A DNA stretch of 32,548 bases from the NCBI GenBank assembly GCA_002840835.1, contig PHCQ01000060.1, positions 1 to 32,548 of the forward strand, read 5' to 3'. The DNA comes from Betaproteobacteria bacterium HGW-Betaproteobacteria-16 (GTDB lineage Bacteria; Pseudomonadota; Gammaproteobacteria; Burkholderiales; Burkholderiaceae_C). The notes beneath the pieces are model-generated. The model saw only the letters and a list, made by a program, of their open reading frames with translations. It was not told the origin of the DNA and ran no database searches. Position numbers and translations under genes: made by a program. This document shows, piece after piece, positions 18,053 through 26,261 of the stretch (position 1 is the first letter of the stretch; each line of letters starts with the position of its first letter).

Positions 18053-18846
18053 GGGCAGGCTTGTGGCAGGGTGGCGGTGGTGAGGTTGTGTTCTTTCAGA
18101 GTGACCAGCAGGCGCGGCAGCGCGGCCAGGATCACGGGGTCGCCATCGGCGCCGCGCGCGCCATGGCCGTCGTGCAGCAGCAGAATGTCGCCCGGCCCCA
18201 GACCATGCACCAGCCGCGCATGCACCACGGCCGCGTCGCCGGTGCGGGTGTCGAAGGCACGGCGCGTCCAGGCCGAGAGGCGCAGGCCCAGATGGCTGAG
18301 CACAGGGTCCAGAATGGGGTTGCGCAGGCCGGCGGTGGCGCGGAAGAAGCGCGGCGCCTGGCCCGTGATGTCGGACAGCGTCGCCTGCGCGGCGGCGATG
18401 TCGGCCTTCAGCCGGCCGTAGCCCCACAACGAGAACGCCCAGGAATGGGCGTCGCCGTGGTTCTCCACGCTGTGGCCGCGGCGCACGATCTCGCGACACA
18501 GCGCGGGGTTCTCGCGCGCGCGCCAGCCGATGCAGAAGAAGCTGGCTTTGGCACCGGCGGCGTCGAGCAGATCGAGCACGCGCGGCGTGGTGTCCGGGTC
18601 GGGGCCGTCGTCGATGGTGACGGCCACTTCGCGCCGGGCGGCAGATGCCTCCGGCAGGCGGGTGAGGTTGGGGCCGAGCAAGGTGGTGCGCGGCAGCAAC
18701 CCGGCAGTGGTGAGCGCCGCATGGTTGAGCGCCAGCGCGCCCAGCGCCCAAGGCCATGCAGCCGGCACCGCGAGCGTGCCCAGCGCGGCCGCACCGTGCA
18801 GCGCGAAGCTGGCTTTCATGAAGGGGGACGGGTTCCAGCGGGCCAT
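18049..18846 (-). CDS. Polysaccharide deacetylase-like (NodB fold) membrane protein
   Basis: This 265-residue protein has two N-terminal hydrophobic segments (about 12-50) followed by a NodB homology domain. Metal-site motifs are visible: 'VTIDDGPD' (D79, D80) and 'ENHGDAHSW' (H130, H134). The later motifs 'RFFRATAGLRNP' and 'ILLLHDGHGA' also fit. Family members hydrolyse N- or O-acetyl groups from sugars. Inside a pigment operon it may deacetylate a sugar or acyl-sugar part of the product, or act on cell-wall glycans; the substrate is unknown. The ATG at 18846 is 2 bp after the stop of the hydrolase gene. The open frame extends further upstream but only as a shadow of that gene. Confidence 0.82.
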   Translation of the reverse strand: MARWNPSPFMKASFALHGAAALGTLAVPAAWPWALGALALNHAALTTAGLLPRTTLLGPNLTRLPEASAARREVAVTIDDGPDPDTTPRVLDLLDAAGAKASFFCIGWRARENPALCREIVRRGHSVENHGDAHSWAFSLWGYGRLKADIAAAQATLSDITGQAPRFFRATAGLRNPILDPVLSHLGLRLSAWTRRAFDTRTGDAAVVHARLVHGLGPGDILLLHDGHGARGADGDPVILAALPRLLVTLKEHNLTTATLPQACP

Positions 18847-18848
18847 GC

Positions 18849-19520
18849 TCAAGGGCCCTTCTGGGCGACCGGCTCGGCGACCGCAAAATGCCCGGCGTCC
18901 AGAAAACGCGACCACAGCAGACGCCAGGCCGGCCAGTCGTGGTCGCCCTCCACCTCGTGTCGCGAGTCTGCCGGGAAACGCTCGGCGATCTGCGCCATGC
19001 CTACGGCGAAACGGTCTTGCCGGCCATGGCCCACGAACACCGGGCGACCGGGTGACGGCGCCTTCAGCCAATGCCACACGCGCGCATCAGGGTCGCGCAA
19101 CGACTCAGCGCTGGGTGCCCAGGCGTCAATGCCGCCGGCACGGGCAATGGCATTGGTGACCAGCCGGCTGCCGGGATACGGGGCGATCAGGCACAGGCCG
19201 TCCACCAGTTCCGGATGACCGGCGGTGATCTCCAGCGTCATCAAGCCTCCCAGCGAAATGCCACCCAGCCACACGCGCTCGTGCGTCTGGCGCGCGGGCA
19301 ACAGCAGTTGCTGGCGCACCGCCTCAGCGGCCCGGCCGTCGGACACCGTGGCCATGTCGACCGCCACGGCACACAGGTCCAGCGCCAGGTCGCGCCGTTC
19401 CACCTCTGCAAAAAAATCTGCTTCCACAAAATCTTCGGGCCGCATGTAGGCGCCCGGCAGCAACACCAGCAAGTCGGTGGCGCCGCGTTCGGCGCGAAGG
19501 CAGCGCAGGGGTGGGTTCAT
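18849..19520 (-). CDS. Alpha/beta hydrolase (serine esterase type)
   Basis: This 223-residue alpha/beta hydrolase has the nucleophile elbow GISLGG (S89) and likely triad partners D169 ('GHGRQD') and H194 ('EGDHDWPAW'). There is no signal peptide, so it is expected in the cytoplasm. Small hydrolases of this type can act as esterases or thioesterases. In this operon it may release or edit an acyl intermediate, perhaps in place of the dedicated thioesterase that I do not find here. Its start overlaps the exporter stop by 4 bp, tying it to the pigment genes. Confidence 0.78.
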   Translation of the reverse strand: MNPPLRCLRAERGATDLLVLLPGAYMRPEDFVEADFFAEVERRDLALDLCAVAVDMATVSDGRAAEAVRQQLLLPARQTHERVWLGGISLGGLMTLEITAGHPELVDGLCLIAPYPGSRLVTNAIARAGGIDAWAPSAESLRDPDARVWHWLKAPSPGRPVFVGHGRQDRFAVGMAQIAERFPADSRHEVEGDHDWPAWRLLWSRFLDAGHFAVAEPVAQKGP

Positions 19521-21850
19521 CGCTTGAACATCGCCGCCAGCAACAGGACCAGCACGGCTCCCGGCCCCACCGTCACGCCCATGGCGTGCAGCACTGGCAC
19601 GGTGGAAAAGCCCAGCACGCCGAAGCCCAGCGTGGTGGTCAGGTTGGCCACGCCCATGGCGGCCACGGTCGAGGGCTCCAGATCGGCCTGCCCTTCGGCT
19701 CGGTCAAAAAACAGGCCGTAGTTGGACCCCACGGCCACCACCAGCAGCAGGCCCACCAGATGCAGCAGGTGCAAGGCTTCGCCCGCCAGTTGCAGGCCGG
19801 CGATCACGAACACGATGGCCAGTACCAGCGGCAGCAGCACGGCAGCCAGGCGGCGCGGCGAACGCAACGTGGCGCCCAGCAGCAGCACGATCACGCACAC
19901 GCCCGCCAGCGAGAGCGTGATGGCTTCGCGCAGGTAGCCCTCGTACAGGCTGTCGAGCTCTGTCTTGAGGTCGATGAACTGCGCATCGGTGCCCACCAGC
20001 GCCGCCTGCACGGCCGTGCCGTCGATGTCGGTATGGGCACCCTCTGAAAGCGCCATGGGTGAGTGCAGCGGCAGCAGCACGCTCCAGCCCCCGGCGCGCT
20101 GCACCAGCAGGGAGTCCACCAGCAGGCCCAGGCCGCTGCTGCCCAGCGCGGCCCGCTCCAACAGGGGCTGGGTGCGGGCGGCGGCCACGTCGGCGATGAA
20201 CGGTTCCAGGTTTGATGCGGCCAGCGGAGAGTCGGCCTGCGCTTCGATCAGCCGGGCTCGCAGCACGTCAGGCTCGGGCAGCGCTGCCTGGCGCGCGCGC
20301 TGGGTCTGCGTGCTGGGCAGGAAGCGCGCCGGGTTGTCGTAGCTGCCGATCACGCCATCGGCCACCAGTTGGTCCAGCTTGGGTGCGGTCTGCTCGGCCA
20401 TCTTCAGCGCGGTGTCGGCATCGGCGGCGCTGAGTACCACCATGTAGCGCGCATCGGGGGCGCCCATGTCGGCACGCAGGGCGGCGTCCACTTTCAGGTC
20501 GTCCACATTGGCGGGGCTGAGCACGCCGATGTCGGGCGTCCACAGCCGGTCGCGCTCGGTCACCAGGTAGCCGGCCGCGACCACGGCCAGCGCCAGCACG
20601 GCCCAGCGCGCGCGGCGCAAGCCCTCGAAGAAGCGCGACAGCGTGCGCCCCAGCCCATTCAGATCACGCCCGCGCAAGTGCTGCGGCGCCAGTTCGGGCA
20701 GCACGAAGCGGGTGACCAGCGCGGCCGTGACCACCCCCGTGAGCGCGTACAGCCCCAGTTGCGCCAGGCCGGGAAAACCGGAAAACAGCAGCGCCCCGAA
20801 ACCCGCCACCGAGGTGAGCACGCCCAGGCGCACCGTGGGCCAGAAACGCTGGCGCCAGGCGGCCGCGCCCATCGGGCCGGACTGCACGAAGTAATAGATG
20901 GCGTAGTCCACCGCTTCACCGATCAGCGCCATGCCAAAGCCGATGGTGATGCCATACACCGTGCCAAAGGCCAGGCTCACGGCCACGATGCCTGCCAGCG
21001 CGCCCGAAGCCACCGGCAGCAAGCCAAGGCCGAGCAGGCGCGGCGAACGGTAGACCAGCAGCAGCACCAGCACGATGCAGCTGATGCCGATGAGCGACAG
21101 GCGTGTCACCTCTTCCTTGATGGTGGCGCGAGCGTTCACGGCAAACAGGCCGGGGCCTGAAATCTGCAGTTGCGCGTCGCTCACACCGATGGCCTGGGTG
21201 GCCTCGTCAAAGGCGCGCCTCACACCTTCGATGGCCCGGGCCTGACCGTCGGTATCAGACCCTTCTGCCGTAGTCTGCAGCAGCAGCAGCGCACGCAGGC
21301 CATCTCGCGAGGCCCACACACCCTCCACGCTGTCGGGCTCAGCACCTGCATCCAGCCTTTGAATTTGCGCCCACAGTTCGCCGGTGGGGTCGCGCGGCAA
21401 CAGGGGCTTGAACATCAGCCCGGCGGGCGATGTGAGCAGGTCGATGCTGTCAGCGATGGCGCTCTTCAGTCCCTCCACCGTGAAGCGCTGCGGCGTGACC
21501 TCAGGGCTGAGCAGGTAGCGGTGCTGCATCAGGTGCTCGCGCTCGGCGTCCTGGCTGCCGGCCTCGCCGTTCTGTACCGACAGGAACAGGCCGGAAGCCT
21601 GCAGCCGCTGGCGCACGTCCACCGACAGATCGGCCCGGGTGGTCTCGTCACCCCCCTCGATGCCCACCATGAGCAGACGCGAGACCGCGCCTTCCTTGAG
21701 CTGGTCGACCATGACCTGCTGCCCCGGCGTGGGCTCGCTGGGCAGGAAGAACGACATGTCGGCGTTGTAACGGCTGTTCGCGGCCACCACCACACCGGCC
21801 ACCACCGCCAGCAGCCACAGCAGCAGCACAATGCCGGCGCGCCGGCTCAT
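19517..21850 (-). CDS. MMPL-family RND exporter
   Basis: This 777-residue inner-membrane protein has the RND/MMPL layout. One N-terminal helix leads to a large periplasmic loop (about 30-250) and a block of five helices (about 255-390). The pattern then repeats in the second half, starting near residue 410, with another loop (about 440-620) and a final helix cluster. Charged residues lie within the first helix block ('GMALIGEAVDYAIYYFVQSG'). MMPL proteins are a fixed part of aryl polyene and xanthomonadin clusters, where they are thought to carry the lipid-linked pigment across the inner membrane. It overlaps both neighbours by 4 bp: the LolA-like gene and the hydrolase gene. Confidence 0.88.
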   Translation of the reverse strand: MSRRAGIVLLLWLLAVVAGVVVAANSRYNADMSFFLPSEPTPGQQVMVDQLKEGAVSRLLMVGIEGGDETTRADLSVDVRQRLQASGLFLSVQNGEAGSQDAEREHLMQHRYLLSPEVTPQRFTVEGLKSAIADSIDLLTSPAGLMFKPLLPRDPTGELWAQIQRLDAGAEPDSVEGVWASRDGLRALLLLQTTAEGSDTDGQARAIEGVRRAFDEATQAIGVSDAQLQISGPGLFAVNARATIKEEVTRLSLIGISCIVLVLLLVYRSPRLLGLGLLPVASGALAGIVAVSLAFGTVYGITIGFGMALIGEAVDYAIYYFVQSGPMGAAAWRQRFWPTVRLGVLTSVAGFGALLFSGFPGLAQLGLYALTGVVTAALVTRFVLPELAPQHLRGRDLNGLGRTLSRFFEGLRRARWAVLALAVVAAGYLVTERDRLWTPDIGVLSPANVDDLKVDAALRADMGAPDARYMVVLSAADADTALKMAEQTAPKLDQLVADGVIGSYDNPARFLPSTQTQRARQAALPEPDVLRARLIEAQADSPLAASNLEPFIADVAAARTQPLLERAALGSSGLGLLVDSLLVQRAGGWSVLLPLHSPMALSEGAHTDIDGTAVQAALVGTDAQFIDLKTELDSLYEGYLREAITLSLAGVCVIVLLLGATLRSPRRLAAVLLPLVLAIVFVIAGLQLAGEALHLLHLVGLLLVVAVGSNYGLFFDRAEGQADLEPSTVAAMGVANLTTTLGFGVLGFSTVPVLHAMGVTVGPGAVLVLLLAAMFKR

Positions 21851-22425
21851 GGTTTCACGGGTTCGATGGCCAGCACCGAGCGGTCGCCATCGGCCTGGAG
21901 GTACTCGATGGTGCGGATCTGGCTGTTCGTGCCGCTGACGGTGATGCGCTGGATCAGGGCGGCGATCTCGGCATCCTTGGGGTACAGGGTGAGCACCCAG
22001 CGTGCGGCTTCGCCCTGCAACTGCATCAGATAGTTGCGCTCCATGGACACCCGGTTGCCTGCCAGCAGGCCGCGCACGCTGTCGACGAAGGCCAGCACCT
22101 CGGGTCGGCTGCCCAGGCGGATCGTCATGCGGCGCTGGTCGCGTTCCAGGGTGATGCGGTCGCGGTCCAGCAGCATGTATTCGGGCTTGGGCGTGAGCGT
22201 GCGCATCTCCAGCCGGTCGGGCGGGGTGAAGTGCATTTCACCGGTGCTCACCAGCGGCTTGTCGAGCAAGGCCAGGTGGCGGGTTTCGGTGAACGTCGCC
22301 AGCCCACCCGGCTGCCGCGCCAAGCCGTCCATCAGCTGTGCCACGTCGAAGCTGGCGGCCATGGCAGGCAGCACCAGCAAAAGTCCTGCGAAAGGGAGCA
22401 GCAGGAGACGCAACCAATTGATCAT
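21847..22425 (-). CDS. LolA-like periplasmic carrier protein
   Basis: This 192-residue protein has a clear signal peptide, predicted to be cut after AMA (residue 23). The mature part matches the LolA/LolB-like beta-barrel: 'FTETRHLALLDKPLVSTGEM', then 'HFTPPDRLEMRTLTPKPEYM', then 'QGEAARWVLTLYPKD'. LolA proteins chaperone lipoproteins across the periplasm. The paralogues in aryl polyene clusters are presumed to carry the lipidated pigment from the exporter to the outer membrane. Its 4-bp overlap with the MMPL gene strengthens that link. The housekeeping lolA should be elsewhere. Confidence 0.85.
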   Translation of the reverse strand: MINWLRLLLLPFAGLLLVLPAMAASFDVAQLMDGLARQPGGLATFTETRHLALLDKPLVSTGEMHFTPPDRLEMRTLTPKPEYMLLDRDRITLERDQRRMTIRLGSRPEVLAFVDSVRGLLAGNRVSMERNYLMQLQGEAARWVLTLYPKDAEIAALIQRITVSGTNSQIRTIEYLQADGDRSVLAIEPVKP

Positions 22426-23324
22426 TTGTCCTGCCAGAAGTCGAAGAAATTGAACCAGTTGTAGGGCGCCTGCCGGCAGAAATGGCTGAGGCGGTCGGCG
22501 TAGGCCTGTTGGGCGGCATGGATGGCGGCTTCGCGGTCCGGGCGCTCGACCTGGGTGAAGTCGGCCAGCCGCTCAAAGTGTATTTGATACCGGTTGCCGC
22601 CCAGGTAAAGACCGGTCATGAAGAACACCGGCCGCTTGAGCATGGCCGCCACACGAAACGGCCCCACTGGGAACGGCGCTGGCGCACCCAGAAAGTCGAT
22701 GGGTGTGGTGACGTCGTCGCCCAGGCGCCGGTCGGCCAGCATGCCCACCAGGTAGCCCTGGTCGAGCTTGTCACGGGCCGCGATCATGGAGCCCGGCTGG
22801 CCCAGGCCGATGATGTCTTTGGTGGCCGCCGGGTTGATGGCTTCGAGCGTGGCGTTGATCTTGCGGGCGTTTTCCTCGTACATCATCATCGCCACCTTCA
22901 GGCCCTCGCGGCCCCGCCCGATGGCCCGCAGCACCTCGAAACTGCCCATGTGGGCGCCAATGAGCAGCGCGCCATGGCCTTCGGCCAGTGTTGCCCTCAA
23001 CTGCTCTGCGCCATGCTCCTCGATGTCGAACAGGTCGAACCGGTCGTTGAGCAGGTAGATGCGGTCGTGCACCGTGCTGGCAAAACTGAACACATGCAGA
23101 AAGCCGTCGCGCCAGTTGGCCCAGCGCCCCAACGCCCGGCGCAGGTAGCTCCGGCTGGCGCGGCGCGCCTGGGGCGCGAAGATCACGTAGTAGACGGCGA
23201 TGCCATAGAGCACGATGCGGCTGGCACTGCGCCCGAAAAACAGCGACAGCCAGACCATGAATTTCAGGATGGCCAGGTTGCTCCGTTCCTGACGTCGCAC
23301 CCATTCGGGGGTCGGGCTCTTCAT
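22422..23324 (-). CDS. LpxL/HtrB-type lysophospholipid acyltransferase
   Basis: This 300-residue protein of the LpxL/HtrB family has an N-terminal membrane anchor (about 20-50) and the catalytic HX4E motif at H125-E130 ('GAHMGSFE'). The substrate region 'GYLVGMLADRRLGDDVTTPI' then 'DFLGAPAPFPVGPFRVAAML' follows. In pigment clusters such enzymes are thought to esterify the polyene carboxyl group to a glycerol or sugar lipid at the inner membrane. A role in lipid A acylation is less likely given the location. It overlaps the LolA-like and dehydratase genes by 4 bp each. Confidence 0.85.
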   Translation of the reverse strand: MKSPTPEWVRRQERSNLAILKFMVWLSLFFGRSASRIVLYGIAVYYVIFAPQARRASRSYLRRALGRWANWRDGFLHVFSFASTVHDRIYLLNDRFDLFDIEEHGAEQLRATLAEGHGALLIGAHMGSFEVLRAIGRGREGLKVAMMMYEENARKINATLEAINPAATKDIIGLGQPGSMIAARDKLDQGYLVGMLADRRLGDDVTTPIDFLGAPAPFPVGPFRVAAMLKRPVFFMTGLYLGGNRYQIHFERLADFTQVERPDREAAIHAAQQAYADRLSHFCRQAPYNWFNFFDFWQDK

Positions 23325-23638
23325 GCTGCGTTCGGCGAAAGCACGCCTGACGCCACTTCTCGCTCACGTCCGCCTTCGCCCTCACGCACGGAAAACGCCA
23401 CCGCGCCCGAGGGCCTGACGCGCAAGCTGTAGTTCAGCACCTGCCCTGGCCCCACCGGGTGAAAGAACTTGGCGCTGTCGATGCGCCAGGTGGCCTCGGG
23501 CCGCTGCAGCCAGGGCGCGGCCAGCTCGATGGCATGGTCCAGCAGCACCACGCCGGGCACGATGGGCTGGCCCGGGAAGTGGCCGGCAAAGGCCGGGTGG
23601 TCGACCGGCACGATCCAGGTCGAGTCAAGGGCGTCCAT
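23321..23638 (-). CDS. apeI: 3-hydroxyacyl-ACP dehydratase, ApeI type
   Basis: This 105-residue hot-dog protein has the FabA/FabZ-like motif 'DHPAFAGHFPGQPIVPGVVLLD', with the candidate active-site His in 'GHFPG'. It is short for FabZ, as expected for ApeI. In E. coli aryl polyene synthesis ApeI and ApeP combine to dehydrate 3-hydroxy intermediates; the ApeP-type partner is near the 3' end of the same operon. The gene overlaps the upstream ligase gene by 14 bp, and its own stop overlaps the acyltransferase start. Confidence 0.83.
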   Translation of the reverse strand: MDALDSTWIVPVDHPAFAGHFPGQPIVPGVVLLDHAIELAAPWLQRPEATWRIDSAKFFHPVGPGQVLNYSLRVRPSGAVAFSVREGEGGREREVASGVLSPNAA

Positions 23639-24983
23639 GAGGCACTTTCTCGGCGTACAGCGCCTTCAGCCCTTCGCGGGTCAGCTTGCCGGTGTCGTTG
23701 CGCGGCAGCGTGTCCACAAACACCAGCGGGCGCGGCAGAAACACCGCGTCCATGCGCTGGCGCAGGTCGGCCAGCAGCCTGGCACGGTCCAGGCCCGGGG
23801 CCACCACAAAGGCCGTCAGGCGGGTGATGTGGTCGGTCTCGGCGCCGTCGGGCAAAAAGAAGGCAGCGTCGATCACGCCGGGCACAGCGCCAATCTGGTG
23901 GTTCAAATAAGCCAGTGAGGTGCGCTTGCCCGCGATGTTGACCAGGTCCGCGTGGCGCCCGTGCAGCAGGAAACGCTGTCCGGGCAGGCATTCGATGATG
24001 TCCGACAGTGGCACGCGGCCTTCCACATGACCATCGATGGCAGCCGTCTCTTCGCCCACCTGCTCCAGCCGCACACCGTCGAGCAGGGTCCACTCCGCGC
24101 CATCGGTGGTGCGCCGACTGGCCAGTTGGCCGCTTTCGGTGGAGCCATAGATTTCGTGCAAGGGCGCGCCAAAACGCGCTTCGGCCTGCGCGGCCAGGTG
24201 CCCGGACAGCGGCGCCGTGGCCGACAGCAGCAGGTCGGTTTCGGGCAGTTCCAGATCGGCCGTCAGCAGGGCCGACAGGTGGAACGGCGTGGTGACCAGC
24301 AGGCGCGGCGCGGGCACCGCTGCCAGCGCGGCCACGATGTCCTGCGGGTAAAACGGCCGACCCGACCAGAACGCGCTGCCACCGTGCAGGGCCTGCAGGA
24401 AGGTGGACTCGAACCCGTAGCTGTGCTGCACCGGCACCGTGCCCACGATGGTGTGGGGTCGCACGGTCAGACCGAGCCGGAGGGCCTCGACCCGGCCGTT
24501 CTGCACCAGCTTGCCCCAGGTCTTGCGGTGCGGCTGCGGCAGACCGGTGGACCCGGACGTGAACAACACGGCCGCGACGCGGTCGGCGGGAATCAGCGGA
24601 ATGTCCTGCACGCGTTGTGCATCGGCCTCCAGCACCTCGGGGAACCGCACCTGCGGCATGTCCAGGCTGTCAAAGTCGGTATCGGTCAAGCACACCACAT
24701 CGGGATGCTCGGCCATCACGCGCCTGAGTGTCTCTTCGGACTGCGAAGACGGCTGCAGACTGACCTTGCCCGCCAGCAGCCCGGCGGCGAAACCCACGGC
24801 AAAACGGTAACGGTCCTGGCAGACGTTGAGCAGGTGCCCGCAGGGGGGCAGGTGTTGCGCCAGGGCGTGGGCGTCGGCGATCAGGTCGCGCACGCGGCGC
24901 GGGCCGTCAGCGGTCCAGGCGATAGTGTGGTCCAGCCCCGCGCCGGTGACCAGGGGCAATGCGTTGTCAGCGTCTGAGTTCAT
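23625..24983 (-). CDS. apeH: AMP-dependent acyl-ACP ligase, ApeH-like
   Basis: This 452-residue adenylate-forming enzyme has the P-loop TSGSTG (142-147), the aromatic/acid motif 'EIYGSTESG', and the C-terminal 'LPRNDTGKL' with the catalytic lysine. It should activate an aryl carboxylate (hydroxybenzoate- or coumarate-like starter) as the adenylate and pass it to the ACP. The start is uncertain. The ATG at 24983 has no clear ribosome binding site, whereas a GTG at 24998 has GGA 8 bases upstream, and it directly follows the stop of the upstream gene. Starter identity cannot be read from the sequence by eye. The apeH name follows the E. coli ACP ligase. Confidence 0.85.
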   Translation of the reverse strand: MNSDADNALPLVTGAGLDHTIAWTADGPRRVRDLIADAHALAQHLPPCGHLLNVCQDRYRFAVGFAAGLLAGKVSLQPSSQSEETLRRVMAEHPDVVCLTDTDFDSLDMPQVRFPEVLEADAQRVQDIPLIPADRVAAVLFTSGSTGLPQPHRKTWGKLVQNGRVEALRLGLTVRPHTIVGTVPVQHSYGFESTFLQALHGGSAFWSGRPFYPQDIVAALAAVPAPRLLVTTPFHLSALLTADLELPETDLLLSATAPLSGHLAAQAEARFGAPLHEIYGSTESGQLASRRTTDGAEWTLLDGVRLEQVGEETAAIDGHVEGRVPLSDIIECLPGQRFLLHGRHADLVNIAGKRTSLAYLNHQIGAVPGVIDAAFFLPDGAETDHITRLTAFVVAPGLDRARLLADLRQRMDAVFLPRPLVFVDTLPRNDTGKLTREGLKALYAEKVPHGRP

Positions 24984-24999
24984 GGGGGCGAGGTTCACG

Positions 25000-25653
25000 C
25001 TATTTTTCCGGGTCCGAACCGTGGTTTTTCCAGGCACGCACAGCATCGGCAAAGGTTGAGCGTTCGTGGGCCGGCAGGCACCGCAGGCGCCACAGGTATT
25101 CACCCACGAACATGGAGCCAATCAGTGGCGCACCCAGCAGGTTGGCAAACACCGACCACACGGTCACAGGCGCCAGCAAGAACAAGGCGGTCGACACAGC
25201 GACCAGGGAAAGGAAAAACACGGTCCAGGCCTTGGTCACCCAGCGGGTGTAGGCCACTTGCCGCTCCGACAACACACCACCGTGCACCTTCCGCGCCAGC
25301 TGTGTGATCAGCGACTCACCCGGCCCGGAGAGGGTGCGCCCGAAGAAGGCGGCCAGCAGCAAGTTCACGCCCACGTGCTGCACGAAATACAGCAAAGCCA
25401 CTTCGCTGGTGAGGGCCGGCCAGGTCCATGCGAGCAGCGCCAGTGCGGCGCCCGCCGCCAGCGCCGCCAGCCACCGGTGAGGCAAGCGCCACAGGGCCAG
25501 TCCCAGGGCCAGCGCCAATGGAGCAATGGCCAATGCCGCGCCCCAATGCGAAGGCTCGCCGCTGGCACTGGCCACATGGGCGCCCACGGCCCAGGCCACC
25601 GCCAACGCCGCCACGCCCAGACCGCGCAGCAGCGGGACCACCCCAGCTGTCAT
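25000..25653 (-). CDS. Integral membrane protein of aryl polyene cluster (COG4648-like)
   Basis: This 217-residue protein has five to six hydrophobic segments: near residues 5-27, 38-55, 60-80, 83-100 and 140-180. A conserved-looking loop 'FFGRTLSGPGESLITQLARK' then 'VHGGVLSERQVAYTRWVTKA' lies between them. It resembles the uncharacterised COG4648-type membrane proteins that recur in aryl polyene clusters between the ACP and ligase genes; that recall is from memory. Function is unknown; a scaffold for the synthase at the membrane is one possibility. The ATG overlaps the ACP stop by 4 bp. Confidence 0.75.
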   Translation of the reverse strand: MTAGVVPLLRGLGVAALAVAWAVGAHVASASGEPSHWGAALAIAPLALALGLALWRLPHRWLAALAAGAALALLAWTWPALTSEVALLYFVQHVGVNLLLAAFFGRTLSGPGESLITQLARKVHGGVLSERQVAYTRWVTKAWTVFFLSLVAVSTALFLLAPVTVWSVFANLLGAPLIGSMFVGEYLWRLRCLPAHERSTFADAVRAWKNHGSDPEK

Positions 25654-25934
25654 ACGGTGCGCTGGCTGGCGATATGGGCGGTGAGCGCGCGCAATGACGC
25701 AAAGATGCGTTCGTTGTCCTGATCGTCGGAGCGCATCTGGAAACCGTATTTCTTGGAAATTACCAGCGCGATCTCCAGCACGTCGATGGAGTCGAGGTCC
25801 AGCCCCTCGCCAAACAAGGGCGCGTCCGCGTCAATCTCCTCTGGCTTCACTTCCAGATTGAGGGCTTCGACGATCAGAGCAGCCACTTCGGGCAACAGGG
25901 CTTCGACGGCTTCGGGGGTGGCGTTCTGGGTCAT
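25650..25934 (-). CDS. Acyl carrier protein
   Basis: This 94-residue protein is a classic ACP with the phosphopantetheine attachment serine S49 in 'GLDLDSIDVLEIAL'. It is acidic and helical, as expected. It is the first gene of the 14-gene pigment operon and should carry the aryl starter and growing polyene. The E. coli system uses two ACPs (ApeE and ApeF); only this one is visible here. It therefore either serves alone or the second ACP is encoded outside the window. Confidence 0.92.
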   Translation of the reverse strand: MTQNATPEAVEALLPEVAALIVEALNLEVKPEEIDADAPLFGEGLDLDSIDVLEIALVISKKYGFQMRSDDQDNERIFASLRALTAHIASQRTV

Positions 25935-26261
25935 GGCAGGTTTTGTTCAGGAAGGGGCGGCCGCACAGGCCGGCGCCGCGTTGCGGCCATCCAACAGAAA
26001 GGGACTCTGAGAGAACGGCACCCGTCGGTCGGAAATGCTTCAGGAAGCCTGCCCGCTACAGGCACAGGCAGTCGAAGCAACCCGCCATTTTAGCCTTTCG
26101 CCCCACACCCGACTCCACCCTTTGCCTGCCCGCAGTGGGCGCCTGCCGCGGACCAGCAGCGCCTGGAATGCCCTGAATTCCCCCAATAGCCCTCGAACTC
26201 GCTGATGCCTGACGCAATTTCCGGACGCGATTTCTAGAATGAGATCGTTTCATCTCCGCCC
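25935..26261. other. Divergent intergenic region of the pigment locus (327 bp)
   Basis: This spacer separates the minus-strand 14-gene operon from the plus-strand second ketosynthase set and must hold promoters for both. It encodes no convincing gene. Its AT content is higher near 26090-26100 and 26210-26255 than in the flanks. On the minus strand TAAAAT (complement at about 26091-26096) is a possible -10 for the operon, without a good -35. On the plus strand TAGAAT at 26235-26240 is a candidate. A short dyad GAGAT-N6-ATCTC (26241-26256) lies at the predicted plus-strand start. Confidence 0.5.
26235..26240 (+). promoter_or_regulatory. Candidate -10 box for the second ketosynthase gene
   Basis: TAGAAT about 22 bases before the GTG start at 26262; no convincing -35 at 16-18 bp. 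The transcript leader would be only about 15 bases. Confidence 0.25.

Noticed and set aside
18847..19077. Upstream extension of the deacetylase-like frame
   Set aside because: It is an out-of-frame reading of the alpha/beta hydrolase gene, whose S89-D169-H194 set is convincing.
25943..26253. Small open frames in the divergent spacer of the pigment locus
   Set aside because: They are Pro/Arg-rich, lack ribosome binding sites and overlap the region that must hold two promoters.
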